Shown: one piece after another, positions 11,561 to 23,289 of the stretch
How the letters are laid out: every line of letters starts with the position of its first letter
Position numbering within the stretch: the first letter of the stretch is position 1
Assembly: GCA_036925085.1 (NCBI GenBank)
Contig: JAUPFP010000027.1
Location: forward strand, 2,125,001 to 2,189,000
Length of the DNA: 64,000 bases
Origin: Brachycybe producta
Lineage: Eukaryota > Arthropoda > Diplopoda > Playtdesmida > Andrognathidae
Direction: 5' to 3'
Position numbers and translations under genes: made by a program
Notes under the pieces: generated by a model
Seen by the model: only the letters and a program-made list of their open reading frames with translations
What the model was told of the DNA's origin: nothing
Database searches by the model: none

Positions 11561-11865
11561 TTAGGGCTCGGATTTTTATGCAATGTCAAGGAAGTGTTTC
11601 TCAATTTGTGGCCCTAAGTGTTAATTGTGAAGTAATCATTATCTGCAATTATGCTTTTTCTAATCAAATAAGCTGGTTAGAGGCTGGATGTCAGATTATA
11701 TTATTAGTTGTTATCTAAAAAGTTCTAGTCTCTAACTAGTGTTTTTGATTTTGAGAAAACCATAATTGTTGGTTAATTTAAACGAGATTGTTAGTTTCCA
11801 ATTGGCTCTTGGGCCACAGATTGAGAAATAGTTGCTTTGACGTTACATAAAAATCCGATCCCTAT
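11561..11865. mobile_element. Family B palindromic MITE, copy 2
   Basis: Opens AGGGCTCGGATTTTTATGCA and closes ACATAAAAATCCGATCCCT. Inner arms are GCTGGTTAGAGGCTGG and TTCTAGTCTCTAACTAG. Confidence 0.85.
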
Positions 11866-12779
11866 TGATTATTATTACGCAAATGGGTGTAACGTATTTT
11901 GTCAACCTCCTTTCATTTTACTTTTTTGAAAAAAAGGTGCAATTGAGGTTAAAAAATTTTAAAATTCAAAATATTTTCTAGAAAGAAAAAAAAAAAACTG
12001 CCTACAGGAAAAACTCATCTTGAAAAAAAAAAGTTTTGTCTCCTAATTTAAACGTCTCTTTTTTGTTTGTAAAAACTTCTTTAGAAGAAGAAGCACAAAA
12101 TAATTTATGATTATTTTGCCTACAAACATCTTTTTCCTTTGTTTGAAAAAAAAAATTTCTACTAGGATGTTTCATTTTGAAGTTGTCCTGAATCTTGTAT
12201 ATTTCTCCCCTTTGAGTCAAGTCCGCACCTTGCCCAAAACACAACTATAACCTAAACCACCTCCCCCTCTAGCCTTTCATCCCCTCAAATCCCCTTTTTT
12301 TTTCTCTCCTTCAGTCCTAAAGGCAAAAATGAGAATCCCTAATATTTCGTCCCTTCCCTTTTTTTTTGCATTGCATGCATCCATGCTGAGAGATATTATG
12401 GTGGCAACCCAACAACTGAATAGAAAAAGGGAAGAAGATAGACAGAATGAGAGAGAGAGATCGTTGTGCCTAACTGCCAACTTTTTTTTGCTAAGCAAAA
12501 AAAAAAAAAAGTGAGACCCTGCCCCTGACACGAACACACCATTCATCATAACTTCAATCTCTCTCAAGAGTTTGGCTTCAGCTTTTGCTATTGGAGCGAA
12601 CAAAACAAAAGCTCTAATTACGTCTGATGTGAAAGCAAAAACTTTCAAAACCATGGAATCAACAACATACAAAAAAAAAACATGGCGCCCCTTTCTCCCC
12701 CTTTAAATATTCCCCCCAATCTTCCTTTCTCTCCCTTTAAAATGGCTGAATGAGGAGACTGAATAAGCGCCAAATTTCT
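11866..12779. other. Intergenic DNA, no gene seen
   Basis: A/T runs, pyrimidine-rich stretches and a GA tract near 12450. A minus-strand open frame at 12277-12672 is low-complexity in part and matches no family I know. Confidence 0.4.
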
Positions 12780-13170
12780 GGTTTTAGTTCTAATTGGCGT
12801 TTGTTCAATTTGGCAACTTAATCAATTTGGTGTTTATTCAGCGCCACTATCTGAACAGTTTGAAGTCATTCCTCAGCCTGCGATACTATGAAAATTTAGG
12901 ATTTTTAACTTTTTAATTAGAATTTAGAACTTTTTTTCAGAAGAAACATTAAGAAAACAAATTCAAAAATGTTTTAGTTTTAGTTGTTAATACTAAGTGT
13001 TTTTTGTGACGATATCTTACAAATTAAACATTCAAACCCAACAATAAAATGTTTATTTTTTTAAGATATTACCATAAAAAATAATTCTACTGTAAATACT
13101 CTACCAAATTCCAGTTTTGTAAACTATTTGAATTTTATACTAATGATGTTGTTCTTGAAAAAAAGGTATA
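12780..13170. mobile_element. Family A MITE, degenerate copy 5
   Basis: Resembles the long subfamily at 7059: AGCGCCACTATCTGA near its left end, GTGACGATATCTTACAAATT and TTTTTTAAGATATTACCAT inside. It is old and diverged. At 12793-12810 it holds GGCGTTTGTTCAATTTGG, close to the unit of the minisatellite at 22.5 kb. Confidence 0.5.
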
Positions 13171-13997
13171 ATTCACATGTATAGGCCTCAAAACAACTAC
13201 TTAGCCTCTTAAGAAGGCAAAACAGCTAAATCTTTTAGCTTTTTAAAATATAATAAATGCATTTTCACGCCAAGAATTCTAATATTCTGTTGTTTCGGCC
13301 ATTTTTTTTTTCTCCACCACTTCAGAGAGAAAAAAAAAAACTTTTCAAAATCAAAAGTTCAACTACAACTTTACAAGTTGTTGTAACTTTTCAATATTGT
13401 TTAAAATATACTTGAGTAACATGACATTGGAATGTTAAATAAAATTCAAGAGCCGCCAACAACATATTTAAAAGTCAATCAAAAAAAAAAAAAAGTCTAT
13501 CACTATTGCATACAAATGTGCAATAGACCGAAATGACCCACCACTGGGCCGCCGCCACTACCAAATCCAACCCTGCAGGAGAGAGATATTATGTTGTAAC
13601 ACCAATTGGAAAATATTCTATATAGTAAAAAAAAAAAAATATGTCTACCACACACAATTGCAATTCAGAAAATGACAACCCATCACTAGAACTTGATTAA
13701 TGACCAACAAATACAACACATACAGAGAGAGATATTCCTGTTATAGGACTATCATTAATTCCATTTGATTTAAAAAAAAAAATTCCAACGTCTATCTCAT
13801 TATTTCTTCTTCTTATTTTGCTTGGATTTTTTTTCTTCTTCATGTTGTCTCTGGTTAACGTTTTCTTCTTATGTTATAATGGGGCAAGGATTAAACAGAT
13901 GATATATTACTATATAAATAAATATATCCTAGAGGGTCTAATAATAATGAACAGGTTGCCACACAAAAATATCGTCTTTATCCAAATATATAAAGTG
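13171..13997. other. Intergenic AT-rich DNA
   Basis: No gene, RNA or recognisable repeat is seen. Confidence 0.4.
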
Positions 13998-14408
13998 AAG
14001 AGAAAAAAAAAACCGTTTAACACGTAAAATCGGATAACACGAAATGTATTTTTGAACCAGGTCTCTTAGAATTTTGGCTCACATACCATTTTTGAAGTTA
14101 CAAAATGGTTGCTGCAACTTGCAATGTAGTCTGGTCAGTTTTAGCAATAAATCCCGACTTCATTTTGCAAATTTGCAGTCGAAATGGACCACCAAAAGTG
14201 GTCTCTCTTTGTGTGTTCCAACAATTAATTAGAGAATAAAGATTCTTTCTAATGTTAAGATGGTTTATGAACAGTTGATTTTTAAACTCAGAAGAAAATC
14301 ATGAAACGATTAGACTTTTTGTCATATAGATTTTAGGACATTCTTTTAACACGAAATTTGCTTAAACATCCACTTTCCATTTCGTGTTAAACCGGTTTTC
14401 ACTTTATA
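13998..14408. mobile_element. Family G MITE, copy 1, composite
   Basis: Left end ACCGTTTAACACG then AAATCGGATAACACGAAAT; right end ATTTCGTGTTAAACCGGTTT then TCACTTTATA. Inside lie a family E copy (14095-14222) and a family A end (TTAAGATGGTTTATGAACAG at about 14256), so the element appears to have taken later insertions. Confidence 0.7.
14095..14222. mobile_element. Family E MITE, copy 2, nested
   Basis: CCCGACTTCATTTTGCA and ACCACCAAAAGTGGTC are diagnostic. It is truncated at the left and lies inside the family G element. Confidence 0.6.
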
Positions 14409-15121
14409 AAAGAACTAAATAAAACTAACTTCGATAAAAGCAAACAAAAAATGCCTTATTAACATTCAGAATGGTAAAATGCCTAATATAGTTCCTATAT
14501 AGGTTTTAAGTTCTACTTAAAATTTAAGATAAAATGGCATTTATATAGAAATAAAGAGAGAGAATTAAGTTAAAAATTGAGGGTGAAATAAAATAGCCAT
14601 TGGTCATCTTTAATGTCCGACACACATAACACGTATACGCACAGAAACAGAAGTTATAAGTGAGAAAGAAAAGAGAAAAATGGCTATTTTTTCAAGTGTA
14701 TTATCAATAATGATTTATTAAATATGAAGAAAAAACCTTTTTTTTTTGGATATAATAATAATTAATAATGAGAAAATAATTTCCTAAAGGATCTCAAAAA
14801 ATATATATATTTAAAAATGAAGTTATCGGCCATATTATATTAATAATGTTTTTTTTTTCCTCTCTGCCATAAATTGTGTGTATAGTTTTGTTTTGTGTGT
14901 GTTTTTTTTTGGGGGGGGGGGTTATAATAATTGTAATTTATTGATTTGCACCCAATTTGTATACGAGAAAAAGAGGAGAAATTGTGTTAGTAGTAAGTAG
15001 TAGCCATAGTAACCCATAATAAGATCAATGTCTTTTTTATAATATTTATTATATTCATTGTATTATTATTATTATTATTATGTTGCGTCTGTGTTTTTAT
15101 ATAAAACAAAGAGAAATAAGA
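14409..15121. other. Intergenic AT-rich DNA
   Basis: Holds an 11-base poly-G run (14911-14921) and an ATT microsatellite at about 15060-15080. No gene seen. Confidence 0.4.
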
Positions 15122-15494
15122 TTTTAAAGTTTAAAAATGCCTCTTGAACTCTTGATTATTTCTGTCTTTTTATAAAAGGAGCAAAATTAAAAGCAGTATG
15201 GAAGTGTTTTAGAAACTAGAAGGGTAGTTCAATCACTTAAAAGAGTATTACCATGTTGATATTTTTTTTAAAAATAAACTTATGTCGAAAATGATCCAAC
15301 TTTAAACAAACGATATTCCTAAATTTTTTGTCAATATAAAAAGTTTATTTTAAAAGATACATGAAAAAAAATACTCTTAAGTGATTTCAGTTCCTCTTTC
15401 TAGTTTCCAGCACACTTTCAATTTCTTCTTATTGTTGCTCTTCTGAAACTACAGAATAACCGGAGTTAGAAAATCAGTTGTTCATAAAATATCT
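15122..15494. mobile_element. Family A MITE, copy 6
   Basis: Left CTCTTGAACTCTTGATTATT, core GAAACTAGAAGGGTAGTTCA, right TCAGTTGTTCATAAAATATC. Directly abuts the next copy. Confidence 0.85.
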
Positions 15495-15832
15495 TAAGGT
15501 GGTTTAAATTGTAAACATCTTTACAACTCTTGATTATTTTATTTTTTTAGGTACAAAATTTAAAAAAAAAACTAGAAAGTGTTTTAGAAATTAGAGGGCC
15601 ACTCAATTACTTAAATAACAGTATTTTCATGTTGATATCTTTCAAAATAAGCTTTTTATGTAAGTTAGAAAATGACCTAACTTTGAGCAGAAGATATTTA
15701 AATTTTTTTTTATATAAAAAATTTTTATTTTGAAAGATATCAATACGTAGATGCCCCTTAAGTGATTATGTCACCCTTCTAGTTTCTAAGCTTCAAGAGT
15801 TCGAAAATCAGCTGTTCACAAACCATCTTAAA
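15495..15832. mobile_element. Family A MITE, copy 7
   Basis: Starts TTAAGGTGGTTTAAATTGTA and ends CAAACCATCTTAA. It follows copy 6 with no spacer, so the TTAA at the junction serves both. Confidence 0.85.
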
Positions 15833-16789
15833 TCCAATTTTCATTGAACCACAACCACCACCAATGTTAATTGTATGAACCATCACCACCACACCTCTCG
15901 TAAAATTTGTATTTGAAAACGACGAATAATTATTTAAATTGCTTAAAAAAACGTCTTTTTTGTACAAAATAACACAACAGTGGGAACATACATTATATAC
16001 AGTAGGCTTATATATAATTTACACAAAAATGGCGGACACTTTATTTATATGTAACTAGTTCTTAAATAGACAGTTCCCCAAAAAAAAAGTGTAATTGAAG
16101 TCACAATTCTAAAGATTAATCTTTTTTTTTATCATGATCAGGGTTATTGTGTTTTAGTATTAAACTAAAAGACACTTTTTTTTAAAAAAAATAAACTATA
16201 TTGTAATTAATATGTATTTGATAATATTAATAATAATAATAATAATAATAAGGGGAAGCTGCAGTGATGTGGTCACTTCATTTGGTCGTCATGTATAAAA
16301 GTGACCAAAGTGACCATTCAACTCGCTTCCATTTAGGCTAGACAGGGTCAACAATGGGGTCTTCATAGATGGATGACCTACAAATATTTTAAAATGTAGT
16401 AGGGGCCTATAAGTCAAAAGTTTTTTTAAAACAAAACTTTTTTTTTCATCAAAAAGGCATAAAAACCATTGATTGTAGATTTTTTTTTGCTTATTAAATT
16501 GTAACTTAACTAACTATAGAACAGTAGTGCCCCCTATATTTTAATGTTTATAATAATATATATACTTATACAATTTTGTATACGACACAATTTTAATTTT
16601 TTTCTGTGTTCACACTGTGACACCACAGAAATTATAAACATCAGGGTCCTTTTATTTGTTGTCTATTAACTAACTTAACTATTTCTCAACTTGTATACTA
16701 TTTTAGGTAAAAATTACAATTAAAACTGGCGTTTTGTATCATAAATTTATATATTTCTAAAGCACGTTATCTTTTTTGACTTGAGTTTA
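15833..16789. other. Intergenic AT-rich DNA
   Basis: A TAA microsatellite at about 16220-16250. The segment from about 16255 to 16400 is less AT-rich (GTGATGTGGTCACTTCATTT) but unrecognised. No gene seen. Confidence 0.4.
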
Positions 16790-17078
16790 CAGTTGTTTTA
16801 AAGTGTAAACGCTCCTTGAACTCTAGTTATTCTTCACTTTCAGGAGCAAAATAAACTTGAAAATGTTTTAGAAACTAGAAGGGTAGCTCAGTCACTTAAT
16901 TTATGGCAGTTTGAAAATGACCCAACTTTAAATATTTTTATAATTTTTAGTCTATAAAAAGTTAATTTTGAAAGATATCAACATGAAAATACTATTAAGT
17001 GGATCCAGCTATACGTTTCTAGTTTTTAAAACACTTTCCGTTTCATCTTAAGCGCCTGAAACGTGGAATAATATTACC
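16790..17078. mobile_element. Family A MITE, copy 8
   Basis: Left TTTTAAAGTGTAAACGCTCC, core GAAACTAGAAGGGTAGCTCA, right half ATATCAACATGAAAATACT. The far right end is cut by a family C element. Confidence 0.85.
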
Positions 17079-17079
17079 A

Positions 17080-17190
17080 GGGGCCTCATTAAAGAAAATA
17101 AAGATTGTCAGATGATAGTAAAATTATCATATGTAACTCATAACCTTCTAACAGTCACACAAACAAATTAACAATATTATGACAATTATT
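17080..17190. mobile_element. Family C MITE, partial copy 1
   Basis: GGGGCCTCATTAAAGAAAAT, then a segment resembling other family C copies (AACTCATAACCTTCTAACAG). Only about half the element is present. It sits where the end of family A copy 8 should be. Confidence 0.7.
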
Positions 17191-17480
17191 ATTATTTAAA
17201 TAGAAAATGTGTAAATTTCTTATTTTGGGTCCTCAAGGACCTCAACACGTTCCTGAACAAATAGGATGTTTTAGGAACTTATTTTTACCCCCAAATGATT
17301 TGACAGAATCGTTTTTGCTAAGTCACCAAAAAACTTTGTTCGAAATCCAATGAAAATAAGTCGTGAAACCGTTTTTTTTTTAAAATCTCCCCAATGGATA
17401 CTAAGTATACAAACTACTTTACTCAATGCACATTTCAACCAATTAAATTTGACTAAAAAAATTAGTATTTAAATATATAG

Positions 17481-17799
17481 TAGTGCTGAAATTTTTATGC
17501 AATATCAAGCAAATGTTTCTCAACCTGTGGCCCCCAAGGGCCAATTGTGAAGTAACAATCCCACAGTTAGATCAACCAAACAATTGTTTGTTTCAATCGA
17601 AAACACTGGTTAGAGGTTAGAACTCTAGTTGAAAACTGATAGTAACCAGATACCTAGCCTCTAACCAGAGTTTTTTTTAATTAGAAAAAGCATTGATTGC
17701 AGTTGCTCTAATGATGATGATGATTACTTCACCATTGGTAGTTGGGTCACAAATTGAGAAACATTAGCTTGTTATATTGCATAAATATCCGAACCCTAA
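17481..17799. mobile_element. Family B MITE, copy 3
   Basis: AATTTTTATGCAATATCAAG at the left, TATTGCATAAATATCCGAAC at the right, inner arms CTGGTTAGAGGTTAGAAC and TAGCCTCTAACCAGAG. The 290 bases before it hold nothing recognised. Confidence 0.85.
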
Positions 17800-18414
17800 T
17801 AATTAGTTATGATAAATTAATAACAGATCATTTAGGTCGTGTAGGTCTTATAAATCAATATTTTTTTTAAAACGCCAGTTTTAATTTGTAATTAGTAATT
17901 ATTTCTTTCAGTTCTATTATTATCTATAAATTCTAATAATTAGAATACAGTAATAATATTTGTGTACTTTTTTAATTTAAATAAAAGAGTATTTCATTTT
18001 TTGTAACCATAGAATTGAGTAATAATATTATTTAATATACTTTTGTTTGTCTTTGTAAATAATCGAGAAGCAACAAAAAATAAGAAAAAACAATGCACTG
18101 ATTTTTTTAAAAAAAAAATATTAAATAATTACGTTAATTTGTTCTTAATTTTATTATTTTGTAAATAGTTGACGTGAAAATATTTTCTTGTTTTATTATA
18201 ATTGGTTTATGATTGGTATAATAATTTGTATGCATGAAATTTTGTCATTATTTTTCATTACATTTTTTGTCTTCACTTTCAATTCTCATTCATTTAAATA
18301 TTATAGTAGAAAAAATTGTAATTCCTACTATAAATATTATACATTTATAAATAGTTTCGTGTTTGTTGTGTATTTTATAAGACCCCTCCCAATTTATAAA
18401 ACCAAATTATTATA
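17800..18414. other. Intergenic AT-rich DNA
   Basis: Very AT-rich. The plus-strand open frame at 18188-18565 runs into a family B copy and is not a gene. Confidence 0.4.
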
Positions 18415-18721
18415 CTTAGAGCTTCTATTTTATATGTTAATATCAAACAAATGTTTCTCAATTTGTGGCCCAAGTGCCAATTGTAAAGTAATCATCATCA
18501 TCATCATCATTAGAGCAACTTGCAATTATGTTTTTTCTAATCGAAAAAGACTGGTTAGATGCTAGAGATGACTGGTTACTGTAGTTTATCAACTAGAAAA
18601 TTCTAACCTTTAACCAGTGTTTTTGATTGAAAACAAAAAATTGATTGTTACTTCACAATTGGCTCTTGGCCCACATATTAATGAACATTTGCATATATTG
18701 CATACAAATCCCAGCTCTAAT
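18415..18721. mobile_element. Family B MITE, copy 4
   Basis: AATGTTTCTCAATTTGTGGC and its counterpart GGCTCTTGGCCCACATATTA, with arms GACTGGTTAGATGCTAGAG and TCTAACCTTTAACCAGTG. A TCA microsatellite lies inside. Confidence 0.8.
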
Positions 18722-19064
18722 AATAATATTTTTTTCATTAATTAATTCCTACTCATAATTAAAAAAAACATCCTCAAAATTATGAGGCTACACACACATA
18801 GACTAATTTTATTTTATAGCAAAAACAAATATACACAGTTCATTTTTCGTAATTGCAAAGAAGAATTTTAAGCTATTTTGTATAAATTTCGTAGGTTTCT
18901 TTTTTAAAAATAAGTGTGTTTCTGATGTCATTTTATAATTAGTGTGATGATTTTGTGTGTGTCTCTCTCTCATTGTGAAAAAGATGTCTTTAATAAACAA
19001 AACTTCAGTTTTTCTTGTCAAATTCTTTTATTTTCTAAAAAAACTAGATAAAATTATTTTACAG
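18722..19064. other. Intergenic AT-rich DNA
   Basis: Nothing recognised. Confidence 0.4.
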
Positions 19065-19690
19065 TTTAAAGTGGTTTAAAGTGCCGAATTCGAATTCTGG
19101 TTATTCAATATTTCAGGTGGTGTATAATAAAAAGAAAGTTGCATCTGTTTTGAAAACTAGAAGGGTAGCTGCTCAATCAATCACTTGAAGTGTATTTTCA
19201 TGTTGATTTTTTTTAAAAATAAACTTTAATAGAAAAAAATTAAAATCATCATCCTGTTAAAAGTTGGGCCATTTTCAAACTTAAGTTTTATTTTGAAAGA
19301 TATCAACATTAAAATACCCTTAAGTGATTCCATAGCTGCCCTTCTATTTTCTAAAACATTTTCAAGTTTCTCTTCATTTTGCACCTGAAAAACAGAATAA
19401 TCAGCCCTGGCTTCATTACTCGAAATAGAATAAGACTGTCACATTAAGGTAAATTGTCACATCTAGCTCATAACCTTAAACAGTCACAAAAGGATATTAC
19501 AAATATTATTAAGACAAATACTGTCACATGACTGCCATTGACTGGTGTGCAACATAATATAACAATACACTAATAAACATAAATAAGTGCATAAGTGACA
19601 TCATAAGGTATAACTGTCATAATTTTATGACTTTTTCTGTAATGAGGCCCCAGAGAGTTCGAGAGTTTCAATGCGACCTTTAAAAGTAAA
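19065..19690. mobile_element. Family A MITE, copy 9, interrupted by family C
   Basis: Core AAAACTAGAAGGGTAGCTGC; right half TGAAAGATATCAACATTAAA. The terminal AATAATCAG...AGAGTTCGAGAG is split by a family C element at 19404-19651, so this A copy is the older of the two. Confidence 0.85.
19404..19651. mobile_element. Family C MITE, copy 2, nested in family A
   Basis: Ends CCCTGGCTTCATTACTCG and CTGTAATGAGGCCCC. Inside: AATTGTCACATCTAGCTCAT and TGACTGCCATTGACTGG. Confidence 0.8.
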
Positions 19691-20474
19691 TTAAAAGTCA
19701 AGTTAATTTCAAAATTTTCATTATTTATGATTTAAAAACCTTATTTAAATTGCCAAAAGATGGCGATAGTGACACCAAAAGCGACCTTTTCAGACAGGAA
19801 TAGCAACAAAAAGTTGGAAACACATGATAACATGAAATAGCCACAAGAGGGAGCTGACATCTATTTGACAGTTAAGCTTATTTGTATAAAAACACAAGAC
19901 GCGTCACTGTCACAAAACGACCTGACATGTGGCGCCCCCAACAGGCATTTTCTTGAAATTCACCATATTGATTATGGGCGTGACTTAGATTAACCTTAAA
20001 TGATGGGAGGGTCTTGTGTATTAGTCACTAGATGAGGTGCTGCCACAAGCGGAAGAATTTTGAAACTTTAAAAAAAAAAGGGTCTACTGGGATTTTTTTT
20101 CTTCTTTCTGATCAATGATCATAAATATAAGATGAATGATTTTCATTTTTCAGAAAAATAAGAGAAATGATGGAGAAATTATTCATTTGAAAATCATGAA
20201 TAGATCATCATCTAATAATGTACTAAACCAAATAATATTTTCGTCCATAATATTTCTCAATGAAATAAAAATCTCATTCATAAAACAAAATACAAACACA
20301 CGGCATTGATGATGACGCCACCTGGACTTGAATTTACTTCACTTTTGTCAATATTATGGTCATGACGTCAAAACATTCAAAATGACACAAATTGAAATGT
20401 CACCTTCACAATTTATTTTGCTAGCTACAACTGTATATATTGACAGTAATTAATAAAACGATATACACATTAAG
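19691..20474. other. Intergenic DNA, no MITE
   Basis: Moderately complex sequence between about 19.74 and 20.08 kb (GCCACAAGAGGGAGCTGACA) and a perfect TGACGTCA CRE-type site at 20363-20370. No gene seen. Confidence 0.4.
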
Positions 20475-20625
20475 ACCTAGTTTTAAAGTGTAAACGGGCC
20501 TCTTGAACTCAAATTATTCTGTATTTCAGGTGCAAATTGAACTTCAGGAACTTCATGTTAATATCTTTCAAAATAAGCTTTTTTTATCTTAAGTATGGAA
20601 AATGATACAACTTTTGACAAATGGA
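20475..20625. mobile_element. Family A MITE, truncated copy 10
   Basis: TTTTAAAGTGTAAACGGGCC, then TCTTTCAAAATAAGCTTTTT; the right half is missing. Confidence 0.75.
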
Positions 20626-20807
20626 GTCTGTTTTGATTTTTCACAGTTAAATTAATTTGACGTTCCTCCCGTCCAAGTGTGATGATGATGATGATAAAGA
20701 GACAATAAATGAAATATTAAATTCCTTTGCTGCCCCTGAAATTAAATTACGAATTAACCAGCATGACACTAATACAATACAATAAATTCCTCCTCGCCAC
20801 CCCTATA

Positions 20808-21115
20808 ATACCTTGTACACACATGAGTTAAATGAATTCAAATTAAATGTGTTTAGGTGAATTATACGGAATCCAGTTGAGGACATGAACCAAATAAAAA
20901 TTGACTTTAATATTAATATTTTAAATTGAAATAACTAAAACAATATTTTGTCAAATAGTTCATCTGATTATATTTAAGTATTAACTGAATATTTTCAGAT
21001 TATTAACTGAATAAATTGAATTCGACGACATATTGTTTGTTTGTCCTTCACAGGGCTCTGTAGAACACGTTTATTATTTAAATGCATTTAAATTATCAGG
21101 TGTGTACTTGGTATA
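20808..21115. mobile_element. Family D MITE, copy 1
   Basis: Opens TACCTTGTACACACATGAG and closes with inverted GGTGTGTACTTGGTA. It carries GGGCTCTGTAGAACACG near the right end. Two further copies lie at 57.0-57.7 kb. Noncoding, about 308 bp. Confidence 0.85.
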
Positions 21116-21329
21116 ACTCTGGTCATACAATTTTATAGTAAAAAGATGCAATATCCAAGGTAATAGGTCAGCTTATTTTCACAGTTGTCGTTGATTTTGA
21201 ATTTACGTAACTATTCAGACAATTATTACAGTTATAACAACTTTATTCATATCATACCATACTGCATGAAACCCAAATTCAATAAAAGGAAACCGTACAC
21301 TTCAACTTTGAACCCATTAAATTAAAACT

Positions 21330-21951
21330 AGGGTCTTCCATTAAAAAGATAATCATAAAATTGTGACAGTCATATCTTAAGATCTATAACTTTATGACTA
21401 TCATATTAATTTAATAAAATATGTAATATTGGGAAGTAATTTGCAAAAATTAATGAATTATTCTAAATTACTGGTTCAAGTAATTCATCAGATTATTTTT
21501 GAAATTTTGTAATTTGTAATTTTAATTAAGTATCTTTTCTAATAAAAAAGGAATTACTATATAATTACTTTTCGAATTACTTTTTATTCTTGTATTTTAA
21601 ACTTTTATTTTTCTCCTTATTCAAGTTTTGTGATTGTTGTAATTGATATTTCTACATTTTATGAATCGCGCCACTCTTTTTGTGAATCACCAGGTTAATT
21701 TGTAATTGGAAAGTATATAATTATAAAACGCATTGGTAAAATAATTGTAATTAATTTCTTTTTAAAACTTAAGTCATTACATTTCGTTTTTCATTGATCT
21801 AATTAATTATGAAAAGTATCTAAAGTATTTGTGATATAATAATGTAAATTGATTTTGTGACTGTTATAAAAATTATTAGCTAGATATGACAATTTACTAT
21901 GATATGACAATCTTATTACCTTTCTGTAATTACCTCCCAGAGGCCTCATTC
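21330..21951. mobile_element. Family C MITE, copy 3, split by an insertion
   Basis: Left part 21330-21430 (AAAATTGTGACAGTCATATC) and right part from about 21845 (AGCTAGATATGACAATTTAC, then TTTCTGTAATTACC) flank about 410 bp of AT-rich DNA with many AGTAATT motifs, some also seen at about 43930-43980. Confidence 0.65.
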
Positions 21952-22182
21952 ATTACAGAAAGATATTAAGACTGTCATATCAAAGTAAACTGACCTATCT
22001 AGCGCATAACTTTGTAACACAGTAACAGTCACAAAAGCAAATTACAAAATATTAAGACAAATGTTATATGACTGCCATTGACTGCGTACAAAATACTGAC
22101 AGTCATAAAATAGCGCACAAGCAGTAACAAGATAAAATTCGACTGTCACAATTTTATGACTTTTTGTGTAATAAGGATCCCA
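21952..22182. mobile_element. Family C MITE, copy 4
   Basis: GGCCTCATTCATTACAGAAA at the left, CAATTTTATGACTTTTTGTG at the right. It immediately follows copy 3 in the opposite orientation. Confidence 0.8.
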
Positions 22183-22470
22183 GGGTTCTAACAGGGGGAA
22201 AAACCTGTTCTAAAGTACTTAATAAAACAGGGTTATCAGGGATTTTTGAATGTTGGAACTTGGAAAGATTATTCGGAAATATTCCTTCTTGAATTTGTAC
22301 TTAAGCTTACATATGTTCAAGCCAAGAAAATACTTTAATAAAACTGCATTAAAAGTAACATATTTATCAGTACAGAAAAAACTGTAGAAAATGATACATT
22401 TTATGAGAAAACACTAACACGAAATCGGATAACACAAAAAATAGGATTACGCTAAAAATTCGGTGATTCA

Positions 22471-22998
22471 GTTTGGCGTTCGCTTAATTTGGCATTTGTT
22501 CTATTTTGGCGTTTGTTCCATTTTGGCGTTTGTTCCATTTTGGCGTTTGTTCCATTTTGTCGTTTGTTCCATTTTGTCGTTTGTTCCATTTTGGCGTTTG
22601 TTCCATTTTGGCGTTTGTTCCATTTTGGCGTTTGTTCCATTTTGTCGTTTGTTCCATTTTGGCGTTTGTTCCATTTTGGCGTTTGTTCCATTTTGGCGTT
22701 TGTTCCATTTTGGCGTTTGTTCCATTTTGGCGTTTGTTCCATTTTGGCGTTTGTTCCATTTTGTCGTTTGTTCCATTTTGGCGTTTGTTCCATTTTGTCG
22801 TTTGTTCCATTTTGTCGTTTGTTCCATTTTGGCGTTTGTTCCATTTTGGCGTTTGTTCCATTTTGGCGTTTGTTCCATTTTGTCGTTTGTTCCATTTTGG
22901 CGTTTGTTCCATTTTGTCGTTTGTTCCATTTTGGCGTTTGTTCCATTTTGGCGTTTGTTCCATTTTGGCGTTTGTTCCATTTTGGCGTTTGTTCCACT
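22471..22998. repeat. 17-bp minisatellite, 29 exact-length units
   Basis: Units TTTTGGCGTTTGTTCCA run without length change from 22504 to 22996 (29 x 17 bp). Twenty-one read GGCG and eight read GTCG at the one variable position; I see no other differences. Two diverged units precede the array (22471-22503). The unit has no stop triplet on either strand and 17 is coprime to 3, so all six frames are open: the long open frames here are artefacts. Confidence 0.97.
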
Positions 22999-23013
22999 TA
23001 ACGCTGTTCCATG

Positions 23014-23058
23014 TTTCGTGCTCTTCTAAAGGTGGCGCACCTTTTGAAGAGCACGAAA
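23014..23058. repeat. 20-bp-arm hairpin after the minisatellite
   Basis: TTTCGTGCTCTTCTAAAGGT faces ACCTTTTGAAGAGCACGAAA with one mismatch and a 5-base spacer. It may be part of the family G element or a separate fold-back. Confidence 0.85.
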
Positions 23059-23289
23059 AATGTTCCATTTCGTGTTGAACAGTTTCTCACTGTATATGTA
23101 TATTTTTTTTCTTTCTTTTTGACGTTTTTCTTTAAATAGCTGTTTTTAAAATTAATTATTTAATTTATAAATCACAAATAAAAGTATAAAAAAGAAAATT
23201 AAACAAAAAACATGGTTTTTGTGATAATCGTTTTTTTTAAAAAAAAAAAGGTCTAAAAAGTAAAAAAAAATATATATATATAATCTGTT

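Larger units (their letters stand above)
22405..23095. mobile_element. Family G MITE, copy 2, carrying a minisatellite
   Basis: Left end AACACGAAATCGGATAACAC; right end ATTTCGTGTTGAACAGTTTC followed by TCACTGTATA. Between the ends lie the 17-bp array (22504-22996) and a hairpin (23014-23058). Confidence 0.7.

Noticed and set aside
12277-12672. 131-codon minus-strand frame
   Set aside because: Contains poly-Phe/Lys from A/T runs and no recognisable domain.
22452-23078. Six overlapping open frames of 159-194 codons
   Set aside because: They are the 17-bp minisatellite read in six frames; no stop triplet exists in the unit, so openness carries no coding information.
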